Assembly (NCBI GenBank): GCA_001970955.1
Contig: MPUH01000370.1
Location: 1-60,065 of the forward strand
Reading direction: 5' to 3'
Source of the DNA: Stentor coeruleus
Lineage: Eukaryota; Ciliophora; Heterotrichea; Heterotrichida; Stentoridae
DNA length: 60,065 nucleotides
Shown: piece after piece, positions 41,168 to 51,072 of the stretch
How positions within the stretch are numbered: the stretch's first letter is position 1
Layout: each line of letters opens with the position of its first letter
Translations under genes and position numbers: made by a program
Notes under the pieces: model-generated
Told to the model about the DNA's origin: nothing
The model's database searches: none
The model's input: the letters and a program-made list of their open reading frames with translations, nothing else

Positions 41168-41713
41168 ATGAAGTCAATATTCAAAGAAGTTCCTCAAGAT
41201 GAAGACCTTTCACCAATTTCTCCTATGTCTACAATGACAGCCTTAACACCAATGTCCCCATTCACCCTTCTTTATTTGAGGAACCTGTCGAATCTAAGCA
41301 GCTTTTCCCCGAATCCTCTTGGAAGTTTTCCGCAAAGTGGTTTCTCATACCTAGCTGAAGTGGAAACAAAAAAAGCTAATGAAATCAAGCCATCTACAAC
41401 AGTCTGTGGCTGCAGCAAGACCAAATGCTTAAAACTTTATTGTGAGTGCTTTGCAGAAGGGAAATACTGTGAAGACTGTAACTGCAAAAGCTGCCATAAC
41501 AATGAAGAACACAAGGATGAAAGAGAAGCTGTTATGATAAAGACCAAAGTAAAAAACCCAGGAGCGTTTAGAGTTGATATTTCCAGCAACTATAAAATTT
41601 GCCACTGCAATAAGTCTTTTTGCATGAAAAAATACTGTGAGTGCTACCAAAACGGAAGAAGCTGCAATTCCAACTGTAAATGCAAAGAGTGTAAAAACCT
41701 TCCGAAAAATTAA
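41168..41713 (+). CDS. Tesmin/TSO1/LIN54-type CXC (CRC) domain protein
   Basis: Putative DNA-binding protein, 181 aa. Two cysteine-rich CXC repeats: CGCSKTKCLKLYCECFAEGK followed by YCEDCNCKSCHNN, and CHCNKSFCMKKYCECYQNGR followed by SCNSNCKCKECKN. They are joined by a ~35-residue linker containing NPGAF (the RNPxAF element of CRC domains). In LIN54 each repeat inserts a Tyr into the minor groove of the CHR element TTYRAA; the Tyr of LYCEC and KYCEC are present here. The N-terminal ~70 residues are Ser/Pro/Thr-rich. Very compact relative to animal family members, which suggests the DNA-binding part only. Confidence 0.92.
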   Translation: MKSIFKEVPQDEDLSPISPMSTMTALTPMSPFTLLYLRNLSNLSSFSPNPLGSFPQSGFSYLAEVETKKANEIKPSTTVCGCSKTKCLKLYCECFAEGKYCEDCNCKSCHNNEEHKDEREAVMIKTKVKNPGAFRVDISSNYKICHCNKSFCMKKYCECYQNGRSCNSNCKCKECKNLPKN

Positions 41714-42100
41714 AATGCTAAGTTATATTTAACTAAAAAGACATAATAATATCAATAAATATTCTAAACTACATAATTTATAACCCCAAAATTTTATATA
41801 ATATATTTATATTGTTTAAAACTATTAGTAATTTCCATTAAAAATAGTTTTTATTGCTCTGTGTTATTTAATAACTAAATTGTATGATAATGAATAAAGT
41901 AAGATAGTTTCAAATCAAAGTTTAAGTGTTGAATAGTCATAGCCAACAGTTTAATCAGGAGTTTGAATTCTACAAAGCCTAGAACTAAAACCAAACAATC
42001 AAATATGCTGATCAAGCTAGTTTTTCTTGTAGGAAACCTGATATCTTTCTGAATATTAAAGGCTGGATTTCCAGAGTCTCAAGCATAGTTTAAGTCCTAA
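41714..42100. other. Intergenic, AT-rich
   Basis: Downstream of the CXC gene. Possibly includes the unrecognisable 5' part of the decayed DYRK kinase that follows. Confidence 0.4.
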
Positions 42101-42239
42101 ATAATACAGCTGATAACTCAAAGGAAGCTAAAGAGCTCTTGAAATCTTATTTAAATAGAGGAATTCTATATCAGAAACAATCCAAGATCAAGAAGAGATA
42201 AATGTTCAATTACCCAACCATTTGCAATAAAAAAATTCA

Positions 42240-43046
42240 AAAGTTCACTAGCAATGCATGAACTTGGGGAAATTTAGGACGATTTTGGCATTTACTTCTT
42301 AGGAATTGACTAAGCAAAATTAAAACTTTATATAATTTACCAAGCAATAGCTTCGATAATGAGTAAGGAGACTATATTTTATTATTGCAGACCATTTAGC
42401 TTACAAATATGAAGTTTTATTTATAATTAAAGGAATTTTGTCAGGTATTGAAATGATATGGCCATAAAGAAAAAGAGTGTGTGGTGATAAAATTATTAAA
42501 AACAAAAAATGTTTTAAGCAAGGAACTATAGAATTCAAAATGTTGGACTATATTCTTAAGCATGATACAGAAAATAAATGTCATTTGGTTCACTATAGAG
42601 ACATTTTATGCTTAGAAAGCACATATGCATTATTTTGAAATGCTGAGTTTCAATTTGTTTGAACTGTTTAAGTTCAATTTACTTCTAGTTACTATTGAGT
42701 TTGGTGTTTATGAATCAATATATGATTTTGCATTGTGATTTTAAACCTGAGAATATTCTTAGTATTAAATCAGGGATTTAAATGATTGATTTAGGTCTTC
42801 TTGTTTTGAGAATGAAAAGCTTAAAAATGTATCAGAGTAGGTTTTATAGAGTAACAAATTTATTTTGAGTATTTCATATAAGATAAGTACATATAATAGC
42901 ATTACACATAATAGAAAAGTCTCCAAAAAAGAATGTTTATTTAATGGATATAAACTTAAAATCATACATAACAACTATGAAGTAATCAGAAACTCATCTA
43001 CAAAAAATTTTGAAGTAAAATTAATTGCTCTGATAAGGAACTATTA
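42240..43046 (+). pseudogene. Decayed DYRK-family protein kinase (DYRK2/4-like)
   Basis: Pieces in order along the plus strand, in changing frames: DDFGIYFLGID, SFDNE...GDYIL (DH-box-like), DHLAYKYEVLFIIKGIL (start of the kinase domain), CQVLK then TGA then YGHKEKECVVIKLLK (glycine loop end and VAIK lysine), EFKMLDYILKHDTENKCHLV (helix C region), HCDFKPENILSIKSG (catalytic loop HRDLKPEN), MIDLG (DFG position), SCFENEKL, and ECLFNGYKLKIIHNNYEVI (late C-lobe). These match the DYRK order, including the DH box and FENE after DFG. Many stops and frameshifts, plus loss of the segment between activation loop and late C-lobe, show a dead gene. Confidence 0.85.
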
Positions 43047-43326
43047 GATTTGGTTTTATAGTTTATCTCCAAATTGTTAAAATAAATTATATAAGTTGTG
43101 TTATTACAAAATAAAAATTAATAAATATACGATTAGTATCTAGTTGAAAAAATACTTATAGCTTATGCAATCATTATTTTTTACACACTATTTATAAAAC
43201 TATCTATTTTCAGATAATATATTTTTTCCATTTTATTTCAGAATCACTGCTGATGCACTCAAGCACCCATGAATAATTGCAAATACTCATAATAGCATAA
43301 AAACTAATTTTATTTCTTACTTATAT

Positions 43327-44829
43327 TTATTTCCTTTCAGTAATTTTTTCTTTGGCTTCCTCATTTTCATTTGTAAGCATCCCTCCAATTGCTGCTTTTC
43401 CAAGTTCAATAGTTTGCCTGCAACTATTCGTAAGCATATCTGCACTTAACTCAAAAGCCCTATTAGACTCTCTAGCATCTTTGTCAACTCTCAAGATCTT
43501 AAAAAAATAATAATCTTCATCATTATACAAAATAGTAATTTCATTATTTTCCATACAAAAATATAAAGGCACTATTTTCTCTTTTCCCACAACTTTCATT
43601 CTCCAATCAAAAAGATAACACTCATTATCACAAACTAGCATAATAAATTTCCCACATTCTGATATAAACAATTCATTGTAAATTTTTGGGACGATATTTG
43701 AAAAATCCTTCTTTGAATTGCCTATAAGCGAAAATTGATCTAAAGCTCCAGGTGGATACATGTAAATAACAATTTTATCACTTTTTATATAACAAGCAGA
43801 AATTACTCTTTCAATTTTATCTGTATAATTACCAACTTTGGCTATAAGTTTAAGTTTTTCTTTTGCTATTTGGGCTTCATAACACATTCTTTGAGAATTT
43901 ATAAAAATAATAAGACTATCAATGACAGACCCTTGAGCTATGCATACATCATTATGTTTGAAGGGTTTTTGCAATCTTGTTATTTCGTAATTATCAAATA
44001 AAAGGCATTCAAGCTTTTGTGAATTTTCTAAAGATATAGTAATTAATAGTTTTTTTTCTCCTATTATTAGAATTTGTTTTAGGACAAATAGTTCTTCAAA
44101 ATAAATGTTTTCATAAAAATCAATAAGTCTTTCATCTTGAAGATTTGGATTTTTGCTTATCATTGATGCTTTTAGGGTAACTTTTTTAAAAGTATGATCA
44201 AAGATCATAACTTGGAAAAAATCTTCAAGAGTTTTACATAGAGCATTTTGATGACCTTCTAAGAATTTACTGTAAGATTTTACAACCTTTAATACAATAT
44301 CTTTTATATTGTATTCAGTAATTTTGCTAAAACCACATATAAAATCTTGGAAAGTACTGATAAACTGATTTAAGATGTACTTTTCAGAATAATCTTGAGT
44401 TTCTATGATTTTAGTTAAGAATTTAAGTTTTTCATTTTGAAGTTGAAGATCAGAAAGAAAAATCCTTGGCACTGATGACTTAAAAACATAGTTCGACTGA
44501 ATTGATTCTAGAATTATATTGGCCCCTTTATTTTTTTCTGTTAGAATATCACTATTAAAGTTGTCAAACTTTTCTAAAATAAATCTGTAAAGGCTATCAA
44601 AATTTGTATCGAGGTTCGGAATTACTTTGAGTATTTCTTTATAATAGTTTTTAACTTCTTTTTTTAGCTCATCTGAGTTGCCAATTTGGATTTTGAGGAC
44701 TGTTTGTATAAGGTTTTTATTAATTTCTTGAAGATTTGAACACTTACTTTGAGGGAGGCTGCAATTCTCTGTGTATAAACTCCACATATAGATGTTTGAG
44801 CAGATTTTCTGATAAATAATTGTAGACAT
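43327..44829 (-). CDS. Unidentified 500-aa protein
   Basis: Not recognised. The first ~220 residues are helical (many Leu/Ile/Lys/Asn with an LQLQNEKLKFLTKIIETQ helix). From about 220 to 430 the pattern turns to short hydrophobic strands with turns (KLLITISLENSQ, KIVIYMYPPG, KFIMLVCDNECYLFDWRMKV, EITILYNDEDYYFF), like blades of a beta-propeller. The last ~60 residues are charged and helical. No WD signature, catalytic motif, signal or membrane span. A helical plus propeller-like layout would fit a scaffold or trafficking protein, but this is inference. Confidence 0.8.
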   Translation of the reverse strand: MSTIIYQKICSNIYMWSLYTENCSLPQSKCSNLQEINKNLIQTVLKIQIGNSDELKKEVKNYYKEILKVIPNLDTNFDSLYRFILEKFDNFNSDILTEKNKGANIILESIQSNYVFKSSVPRIFLSDLQLQNEKLKFLTKIIETQDYSEKYILNQFISTFQDFICGFSKITEYNIKDIVLKVVKSYSKFLEGHQNALCKTLEDFFQVMIFDHTFKKVTLKASMISKNPNLQDERLIDFYENIYFEELFVLKQILIIGEKKLLITISLENSQKLECLLFDNYEITRLQKPFKHNDVCIAQGSVIDSLIIFINSQRMCYEAQIAKEKLKLIAKVGNYTDKIERVISACYIKSDKIVIYMYPPGALDQFSLIGNSKKDFSNIVPKIYNELFISECGKFIMLVCDNECYLFDWRMKVVGKEKIVPLYFCMENNEITILYNDEDYYFFKILRVDKDARESNRAFELSADMLTNSCRQTIELGKAAIGGMLTNENEEAKEKITERK

Positions 44830-45062
44830 TTATAGATGAATATATATTAAAGCAATTCGTGTATTCTTACTTTAAATCATTTTTATCTTAGTTTTATTAT
44901 CAATATAAATTCGCACCTTATAATTATATATGTATATATATCTTTAGATTATATTTTAATTGATAATCATTATGTCTCATATTTTATCTTAATTTTATAG
45001 TATCTCTTGCATTTCCAATACGAAGCACTAATCTTTAAAGTTAATTAGAAAATAATTACGAT

Positions 45063-46838
45063 CTAAATTATCTTAAGTCCATTCTTCTCCATAAAATCAG
45101 CGAAATTCCCTAAAAGTTTCATAGCTTTGAAAAGTTCTTCAGAAGTAAACTTGCAGTCACCTGCAAAGTCTTTAGGCTCCCACTGAGCGGATGCACTATT
45201 TTTCTTTCTATTTTCTCTAACTTTTCTCCAAGCTCTCTGGATAATTGTCGCAGCAATTTTTTGAATAAAAAAGAATTCTTTAAGATTTCTAGGTTCAAAA
45301 AGCTTAGGCAACGGTGGGGGAGTTCCTTTTTTCTTTGTTATTTTAAGTCCTTCTATTATCACTCCTTTTTTAGGCTTTTGATTTTTACTCCCTTTGCCAT
45401 TATCTTTTCCAAATTTATCTGCTTTTTTCCCTTTGTCATCTTTTTTCCCTTTATCATCTTTTTTTCCTTTGTCATTTTTTTTCCCTTTATCATCTTTTTT
45501 CCCTTTGTCATCTTTTCCTGGTTTATTTTTGGAATTTTTTCCTTGATTAAGTTCTCGTGGACTGCCAAGTGGCGATTTTGAAGAAACACTTAATTTGTCT
45601 TGATTTGGAGATACTGAACGAGATGAATTAGGAGATTTTTTCGGTACAGAAAGTGTTAAACCAGAAGATTTTGATGGTACTGTTAAAGTTCCTAAATCAG
45701 ATCCATGAGGAGAATTTGATCTTGAAGGTTTTTTAGAATTACTTTTAGATGAAGTTCCTTTAGTTGCTTTACCATCTGGGCTAAGCATTTGATTTCTGCT
45801 TCTAGAACCTGAATTATTAGAAGAAAAATCCAGGTTTGAAGGTGATTCACTACGTGATCCTGGCGAAGATTTCATTATTTTATTTGAACTCGATGCGTTG
45901 TTGTTATTTCCTTTCTTTGAGTCTTTAAGCTGTCTAGCAATATCCGAAAAATCTGGGTGTTTATCATCTTCATCACCACAATGTATTTTAAAAGTATATC
46001 CTTTACTACTACTACTTTTAAGTCCTGATTCATCATCTCTATTCTTCTTCCTTCCTCTTTCACTTTTATCACTTTTCTCACTCATCTTGCTATTCGAAAG
46101 TTTCTGAGATTCATTTTTAAATTTATATTCATAATCAGAATTATTCTGATTAATCAAATTCGATTTCTTATCCCCAGTGTCTGTCCTCACAAAAGTCTTA
46201 ACTTGCCCACTACTCCTATTAATATATTCATTCCTCCTTGATGCAACAATTTTCCTCTCTTCCTCTTTGACAAATTTTGTTGCAGTTGGGTTTGTATAAA
46301 AGCACTCTTTTATAAGCTGTTTTTCCCTATGATTCAAAGGTGTTAAAGGAGTTTTTCCAGGTGGAGAAAATTCTTTATAAACAATCCGTTTAAAGACTGG
46401 ACTATCTTGTTTGCTTTCTAAAGCTACATCAAAAGGTTTTTCATAATCATAATCAGGCATAGCACTAGTGACTGATTTGAGCTCTGTATAAGATTTTTCA
46501 AGCTCTTCAAGGGGTTTTTCATAATATGCTATAAGCCTAGCATAGGCTCCTGAATTAGGGTCATCAATACTGTTAGAGTAAATTGGATTTTCAGCAAAGC
46601 ATGTTTCTTCAATTGCCCTAGAGCCACAAACACTACAGCCAATTATGAATTCTTCATCACTTTTAAGCATTTGAGTACGAGTTGGGCTCATGTAGCTTGG
46701 TGAAGATCTGGTCCTATGATGCCTTGGGGAGAAAGTTGATTGGTTGATTGTTGATGAAGACGTGTTTTGGGCGAATTGCATGAAATTTTTATTGAACCAC
46801 GATGACAGATTGCGAGGAGGCGTTAATTCTTCTTGCAT
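45063..46838 (-). CDS. IQ-motif, Ser/Lys-rich low-complexity protein, 591 aa
   Basis: One IQ motif, ATIIQRAWRKVRENRKK (around residue 540), would bind calmodulin or a light chain. The N-terminal ~220 residues are moderately ordered with an early CSVCGSRAIEETC cysteine pair. Then comes ~290 residues of Ser/Lys/Asn-rich disorder. That includes a run of about five DDKGKK hexamers (about 45410-45520) and many SP/SPxR sites. The C-terminal ~50 residues after the IQ motif form a short helical domain. Calmodulin-binding cytoskeletal protein is the likely class. Its start is only 41 bp from the divergent MED10-like gene. Confidence 0.85.
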   Translation of the reverse strand: MQEELTPPRNLSSWFNKNFMQFAQNTSSSTINQSTFSPRHHRTRSSPSYMSPTRTQMLKSDEEFIIGCSVCGSRAIEETCFAENPIYSNSIDDPNSGAYARLIAYYEKPLEELEKSYTELKSVTSAMPDYDYEKPFDVALESKQDSPVFKRIVYKEFSPPGKTPLTPLNHREKQLIKECFYTNPTATKFVKEEERKIVASRRNEYINRSSGQVKTFVRTDTGDKKSNLINQNNSDYEYKFKNESQKLSNSKMSEKSDKSERGRKKNRDDESGLKSSSSKGYTFKIHCGDEDDKHPDFSDIARQLKDSKKGNNNNASSSNKIMKSSPGSRSESPSNLDFSSNNSGSRSRNQMLSPDGKATKGTSSKSNSKKPSRSNSPHGSDLGTLTVPSKSSGLTLSVPKKSPNSSRSVSPNQDKLSVSSKSPLGSPRELNQGKNSKNKPGKDDKGKKDDKGKKNDKGKKDDKGKKDDKGKKADKFGKDNGKGSKNQKPKKGVIIEGLKITKKKGTPPPLPKLFEPRNLKEFFFIQKIAATIIQRAWRKVRENRKKNSASAQWEPKDFAGDCKFTSEELFKAMKLLGNFADFMEKNGLKII

Positions 46839-46879
46839 ATTTAACGGAATTATAATCCATGAATTTGAGTATAAATAAC
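46839..46879. promoter_or_regulatory. 41-bp divergent intergenic region
   Basis: All the DNA between two start codons pointing away from each other (IQ-motif gene, minus; MED10-like gene, plus). Any core promoter for either gene must lie here or within coding sequence. It contains two short TATAA-like A/T runs (ATTATAATCC and GTATAAATAA), one per direction. Confidence 0.5.
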
Positions 46880-47263
46880 ATGGAAAATGGTCTTAGGAAA
46901 TTACTTGATGCTGTTGATAAAGCTATGGCCTCAGCTGAAGCATTGAAAAAAGCTACAGCAGGGAATGATTTTGCGATATATTCTTCAGCAATGTAAGGGT
47001 TAGTAAGGGATGCTTATACAAAATCTTTGAAAAATATGCATTTATATGCTGTAACTTCGTCACAAGAGACGAATGAGTTAGAAGTTCCGATTGAGTTGTT
47101 GGAGTAAGTGGTAACTAGTATAGTCTCAGCAGGAAGGAGGACGGATGATTATAATTTAAAGGTAAAAGAGAGTTTGGAGGATAGTCTGAAAAAGGTTAAA
47201 GGTACTGCTGAAGCATATGCTATGCTGGATAATGAACTTGAGAATAAATATATGATTAATTAA
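46880..47263 (+). CDS. MED10: Mediator subunit 10-like protein, three exons
   Basis: 117 aa from exons 46880..46992, 47008..47103 and 47119..47263, joined across two 15-nt introns that each bring a stop if kept. The product starts MENGLRKLLDAVDKAMASAE. The last 55 residues, ELEVPIELLDIVSAGRRTDD then YNLKVKESLEDSLKKVKGTA, have the MED10 pattern (V-P-L-E-x-x-x-x-I-D-x-G-R-N-P-x-x-Y, then E-x-x-x-x-x-N-x-x-x-K-G-K). The N-terminal helix bundle layout also fits. MED10 is a middle-module subunit of Mediator. Identity rests on this short motif, so it is moderately sure; the gene structure itself is well supported. Confidence 0.72.
46993..47007 (+). other. 15-nt intron
   Basis: GTAAGGGTTAGTAAG. If retained the frame stops at once (ATG TAA). 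Removal gives SSAMDAYTKSLKNM. Confidence 0.85.
47104..47118 (+). other. 15-nt intron
   Basis: GTAAGTGGTAACTAG. If retained a TAA follows LLE. Removal gives PIELLDIVSAGRR in frame. Confidence 0.9.
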
Positions 47264-47625
47264 AAAGATTAGTATGGCTATGGAGATTTTTAGATTTATC
47301 ACATATTCAACCCTATGTGATATATAGTATGAGTTATTTTGTTTGAGAATATTATCAGATTCTATAGAATGAGAATAATGTTTTTTTGTTAGAATATTTT
47401 TACTGAATAAGTATTGATTATGATTTTTAGTCTTACTGAGAAATTTATATTATTTCAGAATTAATGGCTTTCAATTAACTTTAAAACCTTTAAAGTAATT
47501 ATCAGATAGTTTATTCATATTTTCTTAATCACTGATTTTGTAAGCAAGCTTTATAGAGCACTAAAATCTTTATATCAGGTCTCAAATAAAATATATAATC
47601 TACTATTTAGTGACTCATATTAATT
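47264..47625. other. Intergenic, AT-rich
   Basis: Between the MED10-like and CFAP36 genes. No feature seen. Confidence 0.5.
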
Positions 47626-49676
47626 ATGGCAGATAATTTGGAATGGCTTTACGACTACTTGCTTCAGTTCCTGAAAAGTCCAGGCTGGCGAATCCCCATA
47701 TTGAACTTCATAGATCAATATTGTTACCAATTTGAAGATACTAACGAGAACAAGTTGATTTATACAGAAATTCACAAAGTATTTTTTACATAGAAATTCA
47801 CTGAGCTGATAGACAGTCTTTTAGATAATTTATGTGTGACTCTAGGAATAAATCATCAACAGTTCTTTAAAGTATGTGAGCAAGGGGTTAAAAACCCATC
47901 CCACAAGCGGGTTTTTGAGCAAATCCTTGCATGCGATAATTTCATTAGTTTCAAGAAACTCATGATTAAAAGAAACAAAGAACTTGAAGCTGAAGCCCTA
48001 AAAAACAATGAAACCCTAAAGGCTTCTGCAAAAAAGTCTAAGGAAGAAACTGAGGTTGAACTTGCGAGAACGCTTTCTTTGAAAGAACTTGAAGAAAGGA
48101 AGCGTCTAGAAGAAAAATACAATGATGAGCTAAAGATGGCCTTGAAAATCAGTGAGCAAGAGTTTGAAAGCTCGAAAAAAACCGCTGTGACCACTGAAAA
48201 CTCGAAAAAAGTAAATATATCTAATGAAGGCACTAGTAAAAATGAACAAGAAGCTAATAAGGTTAAGGAACAAATGAGGTTAAAAGCATTACAGGAAGAA
48301 GAGCAAAAAATTATTGAGAGGAAACGATTGGAAGAAGAAAAAATCAAAAAGCTTCAAGAAGAGGAAGGAAGGATTAGGAAACAGATTGAAGAAAAGCGTA
48401 TTGAAGNATTAAGGAACAAATGAGGTTAAAAGCATTACAGGAAGAAGAGCAAAAAATTATTGAGAGGAAACGATTGGAAGAAGAAAAGATCAAAAAGCTT
48501 CAAGAAGAGGAAGGAAGGATTAGGAAACAGATTGAAGAAAAGCGTATTGAAGAAGAAAAACGTATACAAGCTTTGAAAGATGAAGAAGCTAAACTTAGGA
48601 GGTCAATTGATGATAAGAAAACTGAAGAGGAACTTAAGCTTCAGATTGTAAAAGCTGAGGAAGAAAGAATAAGGAAAGAAAGTGAAGTTAAGAGATTGCA
48701 AGAAGAACAAGAATATTTGAAGAAGAAAATGCAAGACGAAGAACAGAAAACTCTTGAGAATAAAAAGAAAAAAGAAGAAAAAAGAGCTTTAAAGGAGCAA
48801 CTGATCAAAGAGAATGAGAGAAAAAAGTTAGCAATAAGTCAAGAAGAAGAAGCTTTGGCTAGAGAGAGAATGACTATTGAACTAGAAAAAAAACGTATAC
48901 AGGAAGAGGCTAAAAAAGTTGAAGAAGAAAAGAAGAGATTTCTAGAAGAAAAAGAAGAAAGCGAAAGAAAAAAACGAGAAAAGCAGAGGCTTAAAGAAGA
49001 AAAACTAAGAAAAGATAGCCTGGACAAACTGAAAAACGTTGAAGAAGATGAGAAAAAAAAAATCGACGAAGAAGCAGAAAAGATTGAAAAACTGAGAACG
49101 GAAAATAAGAAACTTGAAGAAATGATGAAAGCAAAAAAACTTAGAGAAGAAGAAAAAAAACTAAGAGAAAAGAAGCATGAAGAAGAAAAAAAACTAAAGA
49201 AAAAACAAGAAGAAGAACAGAAAATTGAACTTGGCCCAGAGTCTAACTTAGGCGTCAAAAAATATGACCGCGAAATAACATTTGACGAAAGCACTGAAAA
49301 TGAAGTAAGATCAGTTCAAAACAGTGTTTTCAAGCAGCAAGAAGCTGAAGTATCAACAAAAATAAAATCTTCTCTACCACCAATCCATGGGAAAATGCAA
49401 ATTGGCAGTGCTCATAGCATGGCCTCTGAGGCTCAAATATCATCTCCAGATGAAAAACCAAAACAAGAAACCCCAGCAGAAAGAGAAATGAGACTAAAAA
49501 AGCAACGTGATATGCTTCTTGAAAAGAAAAGAGTAGAAAGAGAAAAAGCTTTCAAAGAATATATCGCTGAAGGAGGAGCCGACCTTGGTGTCAAAGCAAC
49601 TCCAGCAGTTTCAACTGAAGAACTTGAAAAAAGAAAGCAAATTCTTTCTAGAATCAAAACTTACTCTGAAGATTAA
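47626..49676 (+). CDS. CFAP36: CFAP36/CCDC104-like protein: BART domain plus long coiled coil; assembly duplication inside
   Basis: Cilium-associated protein that in animals binds ARL3-GTP through its BART domain. Exon 1 (47626..47778) and exon 2 (47794 on) join across a 15-nt intron. The domain reads WLYDYLLQFLKSPGWRIPIL, FIDQYCYQFEDTNENKLIYT, EIHKKFTELIDSLLDN, then VFEQILACDNFISFKKLMIK. This includes the FxxLLxxxDFxxFKKxMxxRN-type end of CFAP36 BART domains. The remainder is a Glu/Lys/Arg-rich coiled coil, ending with a helical tail (KQRDMLLEKKRVEREKAF). A ~145-bp segment is doubled around N at 48407 and breaks the frame. Without it the protein is 629 aa. The coiled coil is longer than in animals. 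Confidence 0.88.
47779..47793 (+). other. 15-nt intron in CFAP36-like gene
   Basis: GTATTTTTTACATAG, phase 0. It contains an in-frame TAG. Removal yields YTEIHKKFTELID, matching the BART domain. Confidence 0.92.
48262..48552. repeat. About 145-bp direct repeat around a single N (likely assembly artefact)
   Basis: Copies 48262..48406 and 48408..48552 differ at only two positions (first base; AAA/AAG in GAAGAAAAxATC) and are separated by N at 48407. The 146-bp offset shifts frame and creates a false stop at 48421 (TGA). Confidence 0.88.
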
Positions 49677-49700
49677 TAACTTAATTAGTGTCTTTGAAGC

Positions 49701-50723
49701 TTAAGCAAATGCTGATTTTTTATAATTTGGAAATACATTATCCAATTTTGTATCATTCAATTTATCTACTGCTTTTTCTGCTGTTGGCTCAGTAAATGGT
49801 TCTAACGGGTTTTTCTTTGGACAACAACAAAGAGTAGCAGCAAATAGAAGCAAGAGTAGTTGATATGAGCCAAGGATTATAGAGATGATACCGTAGTTTC
49901 TAAAGTTAGATTGAACCCACTCGTTAAGTTGATCATAACAAGCTGCATCTGGTAATTTTTGTGTTACAGAACTGAACATAAGTAGGTCGTATTTAACACA
50001 TAAACTTGAACATAGAAATCGATTTTCAATCCACGTTATTAAAGGAATGTAGTTTCTATATTGTTTTTCTATAAGTGTTGTTTCAAATTCTAAACTTGTC
50101 AATCCACAGTTTGTTGCATTGGCATCAGTCATGTTGAATGTTGATCTAAGCCAAGTAAGAAGCTCTTCTTGCACAGTTTCTTCATAAGTTTGAATAGCTT
50201 CACAAGGATTGCATTCTAAAAAACTATCAGCAGAGCCTCGATAAAAGTTAGACGTATCAATTTCTGAATCCTCTGGTAGATTGTCAGTATCTAAAGAGCA
50301 AGGACAATAAAGTGTGCAAAAGTATTGACTTGCTTCACTTGCTAAAATATCAGCTTTAGGGAATTTTTCAGAACACCTTTGTTCACTTTTTAAATAGTCA
50401 TTTGACAAATTTCTAATGTAAATCAAGATGCCACCAAAAGTTATTAGCAGTACTCCAATGATTATGTTGAATACGATAAAAAGCATTAAAAATAACTTCC
50501 TTTGTTTCCATGCACCAAGAAGTCCTATGAATGCAATAAATATCAGCACTCCTCCACAAGCTATCACTATAAAGCCTGCATAGGAAAATTCAATAACCTG
50601 GACAAATTCTGAAGCCTGAACTAGGAAACCCACCCAAATTAGCACTGACCCTATACCTAGAACTAAAATACAGGCTATATATATTGTCCACTTGAGTAAA
50701 GAAATATTGCAACAGCAACACAT
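49701..50723 (-). CDS. Tetraspanin-like four-pass membrane protein
   Basis: 340 aa. Membrane spans at about 10-33 (WTIYIACILVLGIGSVLIWV), 43-68 (SYAGFIVIACGGVLIFIAFI), 76-102 (FLMLFIVFNIIIGVLLITFG) and 277-300 (SIILGSYQLLLLLFAATLCC). A ~175-residue extracellular loop between spans 3 and 4 carries at least ten Cys. Membrane-flanking cysteines (MCCCC at the N-terminus, LCCC after span 4) are likely palmitoylation sites, as in tetraspanins. The classic CCG motif of the large loop is not seen; paired cysteines occur as YCPC and CNPC. Convergent with CFAP36 with only 24 bp between stops. Confidence 0.85.
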   Translation of the reverse strand: MCCCCNISLLKWTIYIACILVLGIGSVLIWVGFLVQASEFVQVIEFSYAGFIVIACGGVLIFIAFIGLLGAWKQRKLFLMLFIVFNIIIGVLLITFGGILIYIRNLSNDYLKSEQRCSEKFPKADILASEASQYFCTLYCPCSLDTDNLPEDSEIDTSNFYRGSADSFLECNPCEAIQTYEETVQEELLTWLRSTFNMTDANATNCGLTSLEFETTLIEKQYRNYIPLITWIENRFLCSSLCVKYDLLMFSSVTQKLPDAACYDQLNEWVQSNFRNYGIISIILGSYQLLLLLFAATLCCCPKKNPLEPFTEPTAEKAVDKLNDTKLDNVFPNYKKSAFA

Positions 50724-51072
50724 ATTTATATATACTTTTTAGACCACCTTTATTAGATATTTTAAGCAAAGCCTAGAACTTAAATTTATTGTTTTAGTGT
50801 TGGAAGTTTTTAATAAATAAATGTTTAGAAGATATTAGAGATTATAAAGATTATATTATTTTGATTCAAAATATATAGATTTAGAGTATTATGCATATAT
50901 TTTTTATAGATTATATATAATAAAAATACTATATGCTAGCTTATAAATAATTCATTTATGAATTTACAATGAGTTCTTTTTTAAAAAAAAAACATCAAAT
51001 CATAAAATTAAAAACACAAATTTACTAATATAGATAATCCAATACTAATAATTATTAATTCGATATACAAAA
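50724..51072. other. Divergent promoter region
   Basis: 349 bp, extremely AT-rich, between the tetraspanin start (-) and DHFR-TS start (+). No motif recognised. Confidence 0.5.

Noticed and set aside
42865..43047. A small 60-aa gene
   Set aside because: Its sequence matches the late C-lobe of a DYRK kinase and belongs to the decayed kinase upstream.
48839..49294. Long Ser/Phe-rich minus-strand frame opposite the CFAP36 coiled coil
   Set aside because: It is the antisense image of Glu/Lys-rich codons; such mirror frames also occur opposite the IQ-motif, CCCH and PFU/EF-hand genes.
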